Below, piece after piece: positions 22,739-34,058 of a stretch of 64,000 nt of DNA; the first letter of the stretch is position 1; the number at the start of each line of letters is the position of its first letter. The DNA comes from Hypomesus transpacificus. Lineage: Eukaryota; Chordata; Actinopteri; Osmeriformes; Osmeridae. The stretch is from positions 7,556,968 through 7,620,967 of the forward strand of contig NC_061075.1 in the NCBI RefSeq assembly GCF_021917145.1. The letters run 5' to 3'. A model generated the notes under the pieces. That model did not search any database and was not told the origin of the DNA. It worked only from the letters and a program-made list of their open reading frames with translations. Position numbers and translations under genes: made by a program.

Positions 22739-22934
22739 TACCTCAGGCCCTAGGGTTATTGTGACCCCACCGTCGAATTGCGACAACTTTACTTAAAAAT
22801 AAAGTGAAGCATTTTCTTTTAACCGTTGGGCTGTCTCTCACCCCCCACAGCGCGAGATTGTATTTGTTTTTTTATTGGTTAAAGTTGTTGCAAACCTTTG
22901 GGTCATTGTGACCCGAAGGCAGCACAAGGGTTAA
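22739..22934. mobile_element. piggyBac-type non-autonomous element (MITE)
   Basis: The right end read on the minus strand is TTAA then CCCTTGTGCTGCCTTCGGGT and CACAATGACCC. The left end (TAGGGTTATTGTGACCCC) is a diverged inverted counterpart. TTAA target sites and a CCCTTGTG start are typical of fish piggyBac-like MITEs. About 200 bp, no coding. Confidence 0.45.
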
Positions 22935-23776
22935 GTAACAGGTTCAGCATAGTGTGATAGTTCTGGGCAGCATATGCAAACGTTTGCACAAAAAGATAAG
23001 AGGACACACCTATCACTATCCTGCAGTTCACAGTGTCTCTATCCAAGGTCAAATCTGTTGTTGTGACTTTCTGTGTTCTCAGAAGAGTCACTTAATTTCA
23101 CGAGATTATTATCCTCTCTTTGTCAAAATGTGTCAATTATTTCAAATGGTTTCATTTTGATTGAGCAAATGTGTCTACTTCAATGACATTTGCAAATAAG
23201 TTTTAAGCGTCAAAATCGCAATCAGACACTAAAATCCTCCCATGTTTTGATGATTTGCCAGAGAATGCAGTTGGAGAATTCGGTTGTGACACTGTGGGGG
23301 AGTTGTCGACTTCGCTAAAGAAAACAGCTCCTCAATCTATCAGTGCAAACTGGGGTTTTACATTCGTCTTTAAATCACATAGACTCTGAGAAACCTGGAG
23401 ATATTTAAGCATTTGATGTTTTCAGAATAGTGTTTTTCACGTAAATTCAAAAATACTTTGAATACTTCGCTGTCGGACTTTAGATCTGATTACGTTATGA
23501 AAATGAATCGGAAACGAGAGCTTTCCGCTGCTGTGTGGCTGGCTACTGTTCAAGTTAGCGTTGTGTGGACCGTGCCATGCCTTCTCCCGGGCCTTGGCAT
23601 CAGGTCAGGAAACACTGAGACGTTGCTACAGCACTTGTGCAAGTGTTTAAACTAAAGAGATGGCTGCGGAATCAGGCAAGCTGCGGGAACTCGTCCTCCC
23701 CCTGCAAGAGCTGGCGTTCGAGGCCAGCTCTGCAGTATGTTGAGCTGGGAGGCCTGCCAGGATGCTCTTAGACCCA

Positions 23777-23874
23777 GAAATGGAAACAGAAACTACAAGC
23801 AGTCTTTTAGGGAAACTCCAACCCCTTGACACAGCATCCTAAGGAAGAATTCTGCTGCTTTAACTTTCATTTTC
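23777..23874 (+). promoter_or_regulatory. Two ISREs flanking a kappa-B site upstream of the tetherin-like gene
   Basis: GAAATGGAAACAGAAACT at 23777-23794 is three GAAANN steps, a strong interferon-stimulated response element. GGGAAACTCC at 23810-23819 fits the NF-kappa-B consensus GGGRNNYYCC. TTTCATTTTC at 23865-23874 is a second ISRE on the opposite strand. The cluster is 470-570 bp before the ATG; an untranslated first exon between them is possible (a GT follows AAGAAAAG at 23881). It also lies 1.8 kb upstream of the divergent VpreB-like gene. Confidence 0.55.
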
Positions 23875-24346
23875 CAAGAAAAGGTGTGTGTGTGTGTGTT
23901 TATGTGTGAGAACAACTTCTATCTTCATAAAGTTCTTCGTAATTTCCTCTAGGCCCCCCCTGCCCCCCTGCCCCAGGGCACGAAGGAGAGGATAGTAAGG
24001 GTGTGGTGGGGAGGGTGGAAGGGAGGGAGTTTTTGTGGAGAGAGTAACAGGTTTGCTGTCCTCACTCAACCACTGGCAGGGCCACACCCCTTTCCTGCCC
24101 CAAACCAGCGGAGACCGTTGGGGGAAGTTCATTTCTAACAGCAACTAACAGAGCACTCACTCTGTAAACCTTGGCCTCCCAAAGACAGGCACACTTGTTA
24201 CTAAAAGGATTAACGAAACTCAGAAAGAAAGAGACTAAATCAACTGGCATTAAACCAAGGATTTATTTTTATTATTTTTTACAATCACTGTAATCATCAT
24301 CACCTCCATCAACTCCACGGTGTACCTACCTACCACTACCGTCGCC

Positions 24347-27338
24347 ATGGGAAACTCCAAGTCGTCTCAGACTACCCGCAATATCATCATTGCCTTACTG
24401 GCCCTCTGGTCTGTCATCTCCCTCATCATCATCGTGGTGTGGGCCACCACACCGGACATGAAGAACATCAAGGAGTGCCAGGCCAGACTGCAGAAGGTGA
24501 CTGTGGAGCTGGAGGGGGCCAAGGTGGTGTTTGAAAAGAACAAGGTAGCACTGGAGGAGATGGTGGAAGAGAGCAGGGCGAATCTGACCAGGCAGCGCCA
24601 AGAGATAGACCGTCTCCTGGAACGTCTGGGTAATACCAACACGTCCCTGGATGATTGTCGTTTGGAGAACGTGAGTGTTTGCCTTGATTTTCTGCCGCCC
24701 CCCTCTTCTGCCCTCCTTTCTCCCTTGCTCCCGTAGTCTTGAGGTCTGAACTGACTCACTCTCTCCTTCCTGTGGCCACAGTCATCCCTCTCTCCCTGCT
24801 TGTACTTGCCTCCCTCCTTCTCACAGAGATCTACATGCCAAAGACTTTTACTATTCACCTCGTAGTTTTATATTTTTCTAAGGAAGAAAAACCCAACACA
24901 GTTGTTTATCAACTAAACAAGCCATGACCAATACACAAGCAGATTTATCAAATGATTTGTTTTTGTTTTGATTGATAGCGGAATTAAGAGTAAAGGCCAG
25001 TGATGTAAAAGCCACATCTCACCTTTACATAACACGCACAGGCACAATGGATAGAATGAATTTAGTGCAGTCAGTTATGCAAATACCTTGGAAATTGCAA
25101 TCAAATTCAAAGCAGTCGTTCCTCTCATGGAGTGGGTAGGAGGTCAAGCTTGAGTCTTCCTGGAGACAGACGATAAGGCCCATTGCAGCACATGCACTCT
25201 GTTCTAAATACAAAGGTTATTGTCTTACATGTCCACACCAATTCTGTCAGTAAAATCTATCTTCTTATGTGGTACTATATCTCGTTATATACAGGTAAGT
25301 GTTCTTCTGTATAGTTAAAAAAATCCATCCCTGGGTCAAAGGAATGTTTTTTAACACAGTTCCTACAGCCATATCTCAGGCAGACAGATCTGCTTTCAGT
25401 CACAATTACAAATATGTGATAGCAGACATAAGCATGATATTGCCAGTGTCCCATCAGCCACTTTGATTGTGTTGAGAAATCGCTCAATGATGACATTGTC
25501 TTTTCAGGTAAACTTGAACTTGAACATCACAGTCTTGGAGAATGAAATTGAGAAGCATAAAGAAATGGAGGCGAACCTTACTGATGTAATCAAGCTACAC
25601 AAAGGTAGGAAAATTGTTGTCACAGTGGCTGGGTATGGGATTTTTGCCTCTGGTACTGGCTACCATGAAAGGAGCACTCTCTCTGCCATGATATTCTTAG
25701 CTACATTTTCCCCTGTAACCATGGAGACCGCTGAGTCAGAGTAAATAAACAAACATGATTGGTTAGTTATTGCACCTCAGAAAAGTCAGTAAAATGAAAA
25801 TACATTTTTTGAGAGGAAGACTAATTAGGAATTATGTAAAATTTTCAATCTTGGTTGGTCAGTGAAAAGTTACTTTAGTTTACCATTTTAAGCTTGATGA
25901 AAAAGTGGGGGTTAGAGGAATCAGGTAGTGGAGTATAGTGTTGGTTTGTGCTCTAGTTTTATCTGAATTACAATTAGAATATTATAATATGTCATAATTA
26001 ATGCAACATGTGTGCGAGAGTGACTACATGTGCAGTCTAGTAGAGGGACATTTCTAAGAGATTTCCTGACTTGGAATAAGCAAAGGAAGTGATGAATTCC
26101 CAAACAAAAAACGATAAACGGAAATTACATTGTGTTGAAGGTGGCTGTATTTGATAAAAATCAAGCACAAATGTGCTTGTACAAACACATACTTGATTTG
26201 GAAAAATGTAGTTGCCTGTGCTGGGAAGGTCCTACGACAACAGGATAGCCAGCATTTTTCTTATGGAAAAAACAGGCTAATATGTGAGTGAAACCCCTCT
26301 ACTGCCAGCCAGTTCCCAAAATAGTTGTAGTGACGTCATTGAGTCCTGCTCACAACATACTCTGATAAGTATTCACAGGGCCAGATATTGCCTTATAAGT
26401 GAATGCCATAATCCAAATATTCTATGTTACCCTATTTTAGATCAAAGACTATCTTCTAATGGATTGCCTGAACTGTCTTTTGAACATCAAAACATAAATA
26501 ACAGGCCGACCACCCCCCAAAAAACACTGACACTGTAAACTGTTTTTCACAGACAGTGGTTCATCTAACTTTAACTAACCCTATAAGTAATTTCACAGAT
26601 AAAAAGCATCTTAAAGATAGTTGTAAAGATATTGCTGTAAGGGCACATAAAAAAACAAAAATGAGCATGACTGCAAAAACAACAGTTAAACAATTGAACA
26701 ATTAAAGTTCACAAAAGCATATCACAATGTATATTAATCTGGTCTTGATGCAATTTCAGACAACATTGAGAACCTGCAGGAGAACTTGACCCAGGCGTCC
26801 CACCAGATGACGTCATGCCAGGCGCTGAACTCTGCTGCGGAGAGCCAGAAGCTGGCTGCAGAGAGCCAGACCAAGGCCTGTGAATCTAGCAAACTGTACA
26901 TACAGAAGCAGCTGTGAGTATCATCATAGATTACAAGAGCAGATGGGTGACTGGTGTGGATCAGATAAACAAACCTGACTAGTTTATACGACAGGAGTGT
27001 TTATCCTGTATCTTTTCTTTGTCGCGGTCCACAGGCTGAAATGTAGAAAGGAGGCCAATGGAGAACACTCCGAGTATGCAGATGATGGTTGTGTCACACC
27101 AAGGACGAGCATTCTTGCCCTAGCGGTGGTTCTTTGCACTTGTCTGCATTTGATAACATGTGAGTATGTTGTTTAGAACACAGAGCCAATCTTGGATGTT
27201 CAGCTCTCCTCTAGCTCAGTCTTTAGACACAAATCATTTGTAAATCTGTAAATATTTGTGAGACTGTACCATACTTTGTAACAGAAACACATAATGACAG
27301 ACTTTTATTTAATAACTGTATTTTCGATGTTTTCAGGA
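24347..27338 (+). CDS. Tetherin (BST2)-like membrane protein: N-terminal TM, coiled coil, GPI signal
   Basis: Exons 24347-24670, 25508-25604, 26760-26913, 27035-27159 and 27337-27338, total 702 nt or 233 aa, with phases agreeing. The start has an ideal context (GTCGCCATGG). Residues 1-12 are a short cytoplasmic end (MGNSKSS, also a possible N-myristoylation motif). Residues 13-33 are a hydrophobic membrane segment. Residues about 40-200 are a charged heptad-rich coiled coil with Cys44, 104, 160, 181 and 195 and sequons at Asn79, 98, 114, 131 and 149. After a small-residue stretch ADDG (207-210), residues 217-232 are hydrophobic and the chain stops one residue later, a GPI-anchor signal layout. 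The stop codon is split by the last intron (T|GA). Tetherin holds budding enveloped virions with exactly this doubly anchored coiled coil; PLVAP-family proteins share the N-terminal half but lack the GPI tail. The gene is near certain. The BST2 name is inferred from topology, since coiled coils carry little sequence signal. Confidence 0.7.
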
Positions 27339-27841
27339 ACGCTATTCAAGTCATGTAAAAGTGGAACACTGTCCTTCAGGATACCATGAAGTAGTCCATG
27401 GGTGGACTTGAAGAACACAATTTCATGGACAAATTCACTGCTGTAAAAAATACTGTTGGTAAACAGATGATTGGATCTGTAGGCTATGTGATGCTATACT
27501 TTCCTCTTTACAAACATCAAGCTAAGGATACCAAAATGGGCTGTTCACGGACTTATCTTTTGAGTTGTGCTAGTTAGCCATCACCTTTTTGCTTGATATG
27601 CCTATCATTTGACAAATGATGTACCCGCAACAAAGGTTTTCTTGTGCTTTATATTTTTTTGTTTTAATTTTTTATGTGAAACACTTCAAACATTCTCTAG
27701 CTAGCAATATTCCTGTATTTATTTGTATGTGTTTGGAATGAACTTATGAATAAGTATGCCTGCCCACTTTGACCATCAGTTACAGCAAATCTAAAACATT
27801 ACCATATAGTGTCACAATGCAAAGTTAGTTTCAAACAGTTG

Positions 27842-27847
27842 AATAAA
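27842..27847 (+). terminator. Poly(A) signal of the tetherin-like gene
   Basis: AATAAA about 500 bp after the split stop codon and before the PWWP3A promoter. Confidence 0.6.
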
Positions 27848-28203
27848 GTGTGTCCAATTCTTTGTCTGTCAATGAGGCCTCAGACTTTCATTTTGTCCAA
27901 CTGGCTATGGACTAAAGTACATTTTACATAAATTAGATAAGGTTTACTCTGACCACCGAGAAAGACCACACGACTAGGCTGGCTGCATTAAAAATGTCCA
28001 ACTGTTCTCATATTATATCTCTTACTATATCAATTACATGGGTAAAGAGCAGTGAAAAGGGTGGAGTATGGAAACTGCAAAGGGTCTGAAAATCAGCATG
28101 AAATTAGAGCAGAGTTTGTGGTGCAGACACCATTTCCCCTGTCCTCGTGTTACCTTTGCCCACGGTTTCATATTGTACTCGCCGAGATCTCGTTGATGTG
28201 TAA

Positions 28204-28215
28204 TGCGCACGCGCA
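28204..28215 (+). promoter_or_regulatory. NRF1 site in the PWWP3A promoter / 5' UTR exon
   Basis: TGCGCACGCGCA fits the NRF1 palindrome YGCGCAYGCGCR. About 40 bp on, a splice donor (CACAG|GTAGGT, exon end 28257) defines a plausible untranslated first exon. It joins the acceptor at 28830 (CTGGCAG), 42 bp before the start codon. TATA-less NRF1 promoters are usual for housekeeping genes. Confidence 0.55.
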
Positions 28216-28872
28216 AACACAAAGCACTTGGCGGGTGACTGAAGTTGTAAACCACAGGTAGGTTTGCATCATATCAAAGTTAAGACTGTTATGACTTACA
28301 TGTAAATAAATACCACGCTGGTAATAAAAATCACGCTGGCCTTGTGGAATTAAATACCACATGTATTTTTATGAAGTCGCGAAGGCAACTGAAGCCGCGA
28401 CCTAAATACTCGTAGGCTACGAGGTTTTTGGTTTGTTGTCAAAACACCACAGTAGGTTTATTGTCTTCTTGCAGTATCATTACACAAGTGTCTGTAAATT
28501 AATTGTTTCTTTAATGTCGAAAAGTTATTTATTTGGTGAAATGTAACGTGACAGAGTTACTATAGTTTTTATACTAGTTGCTATAGCTTGATAGTAATGG
28601 TGGGTGGAGAATTAATTGGTGATTGGAGGTATTTATTAATGTCAGATACCTTGAATAAGATGTGGATACAGTAGGCTTTTTGCTATGTTTTGCCTGTTGA
28701 ACAGATACTGCTAATGGCGTAGCTACAGAAGATACATTCTTAGGTCAGAAACTGGGGTAGCGAGCTGACTTGTAGGCTAACTGAATTGTAGAGTCCGACA
28801 AGGCTAAAATGTTAACATCTCCTCTGGCAGGTTAAAGACCCTAGCTGTTGACGAGTTAATTCATGCCATTCG

Positions 28873-31800
28873 ATGGAGTCATCAGAATATATACTATTCA
28901 ATTGGAAAGGCAAACAATGGCCGGCCAAGGTAATATGCAAGCACTACCATACGCTTACTCTGTGGTTTTCAAGTTATCAGTTCACTTATTGTATCTACTT
29001 ATCTACATGTATGTTCAGGTTTTGAGGAGATCAGTAAAATCAAAGCATAGGAATGATGTTGAAGTTGAACTTCTCGGTGAAGGTCCCAGGTATAAATTAT
29101 AAATTATATCAACAATATGGTATATATAGAATGAACATTTGAGCAAACCTAAGGCATGTCATTTAATTGCAGAGTGTGGGTGCACGAGAAGAAAACGCTA
29201 CCGATGACTCTGCAACGTATAGAGCACATTTCTGCCCGTTTGCGTGAGTTTTGATTGCACTAATACTGCGCTGTCGAGCACGACACAATTCCTACCCATT
29301 CCATTTAACTGGCACGAAGACAGGTTAAAGCTGCCGCAGTGATATTTTTTTTTTTAACTTTTGAGGTTTAAAACGGGCTATGATTACAAACTGAGATGTT
29401 ATGTTTGTACATGTGTTCCATACTGTACACTACTTAAGTCTGTAGTAACACGCATACAGGATGCCTACATTTATATTTGGGCTTTGTATGTTGTGTTGGA
29501 GTCTTTCATTCAAGTAATTAAGTGAACAAATCGAGTTCAAGGCTAGCGTTTTCCGCTTATCATAGACTTATCTTGTCACACAGGCAGACAGCCGTTTGAA
29601 GTGGATCTGTGGACGTAATGTGGTTGATTTCCTATTTAGATATGGACACTATCCAAGTCTTCCTCCTTGTATCATCAACACACCATCTGTAGAGTTTGTT
29701 TCCTTGTTTCTGGCTGGTCATTGTGACCTGTTTTGTTTCTCTTAAACAGAGTTTTTACAAATACTGAATAATATTTTAGGCAAGCTATGCCATCATACAC
29801 TTGTAGAAGCAGTTACAGCCAGCTAAGTATGCCAACTGCCATAGTTGGTGGTACTGGGACTATGGCAGACTCTCTGATACGGAGAAAGAAAAAATAAGAA
29901 AAATAAATGACCTAATTCATCAAGTGCCACATAGTTACTTACTGCAATAATGGATGCTGTTGGATACAATCCAGATCCACTCGCAACATTGCAGAACCAG
30001 ATAAGAGCAGACACTTATGAAACAGTGTTCTCATGTGAATACAACACTAAACCAAAATAACACAAAAGGTATTGTCTTTGACGACCTCTCTACATGTGGT
30101 CATGTGGATAATTCTTCACCACAATAGTGGTTTGTGAAGGACACCACAAAAAAAAAAAAAAACACATCTTTGTTTCACAGTTAAATCGACTTCCAGACCA
30201 ACGGACACAATGAGAGAGTTGAAACACCGCAAAGCGTTGCGGTTGGGATTCGAAATGTGTCAAGAGATCCCAACGTCTTCCCTGCCAGAATACCCAAGCA
30301 TGGCAGAAGTTCGACGTGACCGACGGGTGACGCTCGATGGAGCGAAAGGTATTGGCCGGACGAATGTGAAGACAACAGATGCAGACGAGCATGACAAGCA
30401 AGGCCCACCCCAACAAGCGACAGGGGATACCAGCCCAAACCAAAAACTTTCAAGCTCCAAGGTGGTTAGGAAGTGTCGATCTGCTTTAAGAAGACAGACC
30501 TCACAAACTCCAAGTACCAGCTTGTTGCAGTGTTCGAAGGAAGAAACCAGTCTCATCCACCACAATGCTCCACAGCGAACCAGACAAAACAACTCCTCTC
30601 CTGAGAGCTTCGTGGGCCATTGCAGGCCCATCTCAAGGGCTTGCTCGAGGCAAGGCCTGACATTTAGCCTGGCGGATCCTCAGGTAGTACATTGAAAGCC
30701 CAACAACGAGTTGCTGCTGATGGAGTAAATGTTTTTTGGAGCTAAAATCACACATCCTTATTTGTCTTTCATTTGACTGTTTTTAATTGCACCTCTTTTG
30801 CGTTTCCTCCTTAGGAATCAAAGCCTGAAGCCATACCATGCAGCAAGGGAAATAAAGGTAAGCGATGGGACAATTGTTCGTTAGAGGTTTTACTACCATG
30901 TAGTAAAACCTGTAGTACCACCATCAAACCGTGCTGTAAGTTGAGTAAAATCGCCTGTGCTGTTGTTTGGTGTCATTGCACAGGTGTGGTCACGTCATTG
31001 TTCGACACTTCCAGTGAGCTGACCGTCACCCCGCCACAGTCCCTCCCTCTGAAAGAGCTGCAAGGGCAGACAGTCCCAGCCGACAGCCAAGACCACGACG
31101 AGGAGACAGAGGAAGATCTCCCCAGGTTCTGCATGCAAATGGAGGAACGTGAGTATATACATTAAGGTTATGTAAGGTCATTTTACAATTTGTTAAGTTG
31201 TAAGAAAGTGTGTGTTTGTCTGTCTGTGTGTCTGACTCATTTATTTCCTTCCCTTAGGGGCTCTCACAAAGGGCGTGTGTGTCTGGTGTAAAGTGAGAGG
31301 ATTCCCCTACTGGCCAGCCATGGTATTTTCCCTTCCATGTAACTTTTGGTTGTACTTATTTGAAGCAACCATTCCGAAACAATTATAGAGCAACAGTGAG
31401 TGTGATAATCTTTCTGCATTTTTTTTCCCCATTGGTAGGTCAACTGTCTTTACCGCAAGGAAAAGAAAGCAGGTGTTGTGTTCATTGATGAATTCATTTT
31501 CCAAAAGAGAAGAACTCTAAATGGGTAAAGGTTGACATTTTGCATTTCTTTTTGTGTTGCTGCATAGCTATATGGCCAACAGGGTAATATGAAAAATGCA
31601 TTATATATAGTTTTTGAATTACCATAACCATATTTATGGCATAAACACATGATAAAAAAACACGAATGTTCATGAATATGAAATGGGGTAAATAAATATC
31701 CTAGTTTAACAATGAAATTTCTATGAAAAAACATGTACAGTTAAGGTAACTATAGTGACCAGTTGTTGATGCTTAGAAAATGTATGATGTCTAATTCCCT

Positions 31801-33689
31801 GTGTCTTCTTAGAATCAAGGTCACCTTAAGAAACCTAAAACCTTTTGATGCTGAGGAAACTGCTGAGTTGGTGGTAAGAGACTTACCTAAAACATGACGT
31901 TATTTTACCTCTCCAAAATATGCATGGATTTTGACAATTCCTTAAGCAGAACTGCAAATCACCAATAGCTTAAGATTCACTCAATTAGAAAAGGCACAAA
32001 ATACACATTATGTTTACCTTGGGTGATTCAAAGGCATATGAAATTGGGAGACGGCTATGCAAATGTTGTGGTTGCCTGTCTTACAGGACAAAGCCAGGGA
32101 CAGGTATGGTACTGCCATTGACCACTGTCTTGAACTTATTCGGGACTATAAGATACGCATCGGTAAGAAAACAGCCTCAGCCTCACTAGGTAGCCCTCCT
32201 GGGTCTGTCTTTGCAATGTGGTAGTTGTTTCTGGTTCAAATGACATCAAAATACTTTATACTTGAAGTATCTTAGTATTTCATATTGTAGCAAAAAGAGA
32301 TTCTTAAACACTCTAAACTGCCATGTGTAAGTAAGACCTATTTAGGGTGACACCTTGTTTTCATCTGCACTAATCTACTAAATTGTATTGCTCATTGGGT
32401 GACATGCATATCTGGGTCATCCTTCATAGGCTGTGGTTCGTTTTCTGGTTCCCTGGTAGAGTATATTACAGATGACATCAGTAAGTTCAAAAGGCCTGTT
32501 CTTCCATGACAGATATAATTTAATTTATTCATAACACTTCATAGTCTTAGAGGTGAAGTTCTTGTATGAAAGTAATTTTCATTCTACTCTGTCCAAGAGG
32601 CATTCCATTGAGGAGGCTTTATCTGAGCTCACCCAACAAGAACATTTTGAAGGACCACAAGTCACCAGTTGAGCATCAGAACATTAGCAGCCCCTGTACC
32701 CAGGACGTACACTCCCCTGACCAGGAAGTACACTCCCCTGACCAGGAAGTACACTCCCCTGACCAGGAAGTACACTCCCCTGACCAGGAAGTACATGCCC
32801 CTGACCAGGCAGTACACCCTCCTGACCAGGAAGTACACGCCCCTGACCAGGCAGTACACCCCCCTGACCCGGAACTAAACAGTTGTAAGGCCGCTCACAA
32901 CTGCAATAATGAGAAAATGGTGCACTTCATTGTCAGAGAGCGGGGTTTGGAGGGGCACCTTCAGGTGAGTGAGATATCAAAATCAATGTTTCAAGAGTTG
33001 AAAAACCAGTCTACAAAAAGACAAAGATGTAGATTACCTATGCCATTCATGATTCTTTCAAAAAATAGTTTTATCCCCATCTTTTCAACAGGGCGTCATC
33101 AGTGGCAGTGTGTTATCTAAGTGGCTTCAGGCCTACAAACGACGCAGTCGCAAAGTTGTTAAAACCTACATTGAGGATGACGAGCAACTGGACCAGATCT
33201 TCTACTACCTGAAGGATGTTCTGGAGAAAGCATCTCCTTGTTTATCAGAGTTGGAGAAGATCCACTTCATTTTGGATGTTCTCTTACCAGAGGTGACTGG
33301 ATGCTGTTAAGTGTTATTGTCGTGAGGGAGATGGCAGTTAAATTGTGTGTTAGTCGCTAGGGGTTCATCATATTTTTATATGAGAAATGAAAATGCGTAT
33401 TTGTCTATGAAAATCTTATTTTCAGGCAGTCATCCATGGAATCTCTGTGGTTGAAGGTATATCTGTCAAAAAAGCAGAAGATAAGTACATGCAGTGGCCT
33501 TTTGTCAGTGAAAGGTAAGTGGCATTTAGAGACCTTCAGTATCTGAAACATTCTCTGTGCCGTTGTTAAATTTGGTTTAAATTTACTGGGAACCATTTTT
33601 TTTATCTCTTCAGAGAACGGAAAGAGTTTGACTTCATGATTGCTAAGCAGATGAAGAAATGGCACAACATAGATAACAATAACTTGTGA
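28873..33689 (+). CDS. pwwp3a: PWWP domain-containing DNA repair factor 3A (MUM1/EXPAND1)
   Basis: A nuclear chromatin reader known in mammals to bind nucleosomes and work with 53BP1 at DNA breaks. Coding exons: 28873-28929, 29019-29089, 29173-29243, 30181-30683, 30815-30857, 30984-31148, 31258-31322, 31439-31524, 31813-31873, 32087-32162, 32430-32480, 32600-32964, 33092-33292, 33426-33514, 33614-33689. They total 1980 nt, or 659 aa (human about 710). The N-terminus has a Tudor/PWWP-like strand (FNWKGKQWPAKVL). The middle is a low-complexity linker. The PWWP domain starts near residue 304 (VCVWCKVRGFPYWPAM) and ends near KPFDAEE, followed by IRDYKIRIGCGSFSGSLVEY, diagnostic for MUM1. The C-terminal helical region includes FILDVLLPEAV and AEDKYMQWP, the family end. 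Residues about 450-505 are a coding minisatellite. Start chosen at ATGGAGTCATCAGAATAT because it gives the conserved Y-L---W-----WPAK. Confidence 0.92.
32701..32868 (+). repeat. 21-bp coding minisatellite in PWWP3A, eight units
   Basis: Eight in-frame 21-bp units encode heptapeptides of the form QEVHSPD, later QEVHAPD and QAVHPPD. They are followed by a degenerate PELN. The first four units are nearly identical and the last four alternate, which suggests stepwise duplication. The segment lies in the linker between the PWWP domain and the C-terminal helices. Confidence 0.95.
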
Positions 33690-33847
33690 CCTGTATTGGC
33701 TGCTTTTCTTGGGCAGCAAACTTATTTTGTTCTATTTTAAATGTATTTGACAGGAAACAGTTGTAATTTATGATAAGGGTTGATATATTTATTGTTCTGC
33801 AGTTGTCTTAATACATCTTTGACTTGCGTTTGTAAACCCACGTTGGA

Positions 33848-33853
33848 AATAAA
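33848..33853 (+). terminator. PWWP3A poly(A) signal
   Basis: AATAAA 159 bp after the PWWP3A stop, only about 205 bp before the WDR18 start codon. Confidence 0.75.
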
Positions 33854-33967
33854 GTTACATTTTCCCAAAATACATTGTATTGATTGTTCAATGCAACGCT
33901 TTTTGAAGGTTTGAAAATCTGAATGTGACGCAATTGGCACATAAAAGCGTTTACCGTGTCTTTCTGG

Positions 33968-34006
33968 ACTACATTATCCACAATCCCTCGAAGGGAAATG
34001 ACGTAA
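33968..34006 (+). promoter_or_regulatory. WDR18 core promoter motifs
   Basis: ACTACATTATCCACAATCC (33968-33986) resembles the ZNF143/THAP11 element of housekeeping promoters, and TGACGTAA (33999-34006) is an ATF/CREB-type half-site. They lie 53-91 bp before the WDR18 ATG, in the 205-bp gap after the PWWP3A poly(A) signal. Confidence 0.4.
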
Positions 34007-34058
34007 AGAACGGGGTTTCGTTGCCAGCGTGCAGCACAATCTCGCTTCTTAAAGCAAG

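Noticed and set aside
24347-27338. PLVAP paralogue
   Set aside because: PLVAP is about twice as long with a Pro-rich polar C-terminus; here the chain is 233 aa and ends in a hydrophobic GPI-type tail. A distant common origin is not excluded.
30090-30695. Minus-strand frames opposite PWWP3A exon 5
   Set aside because: They mirror a real coding exon whose plus-strand frame fits MUM1 and keeps splice phase.
32701-32868. CRISPR array
   Set aside because: Contiguous 21-bp coding units without spacers in an animal exon.
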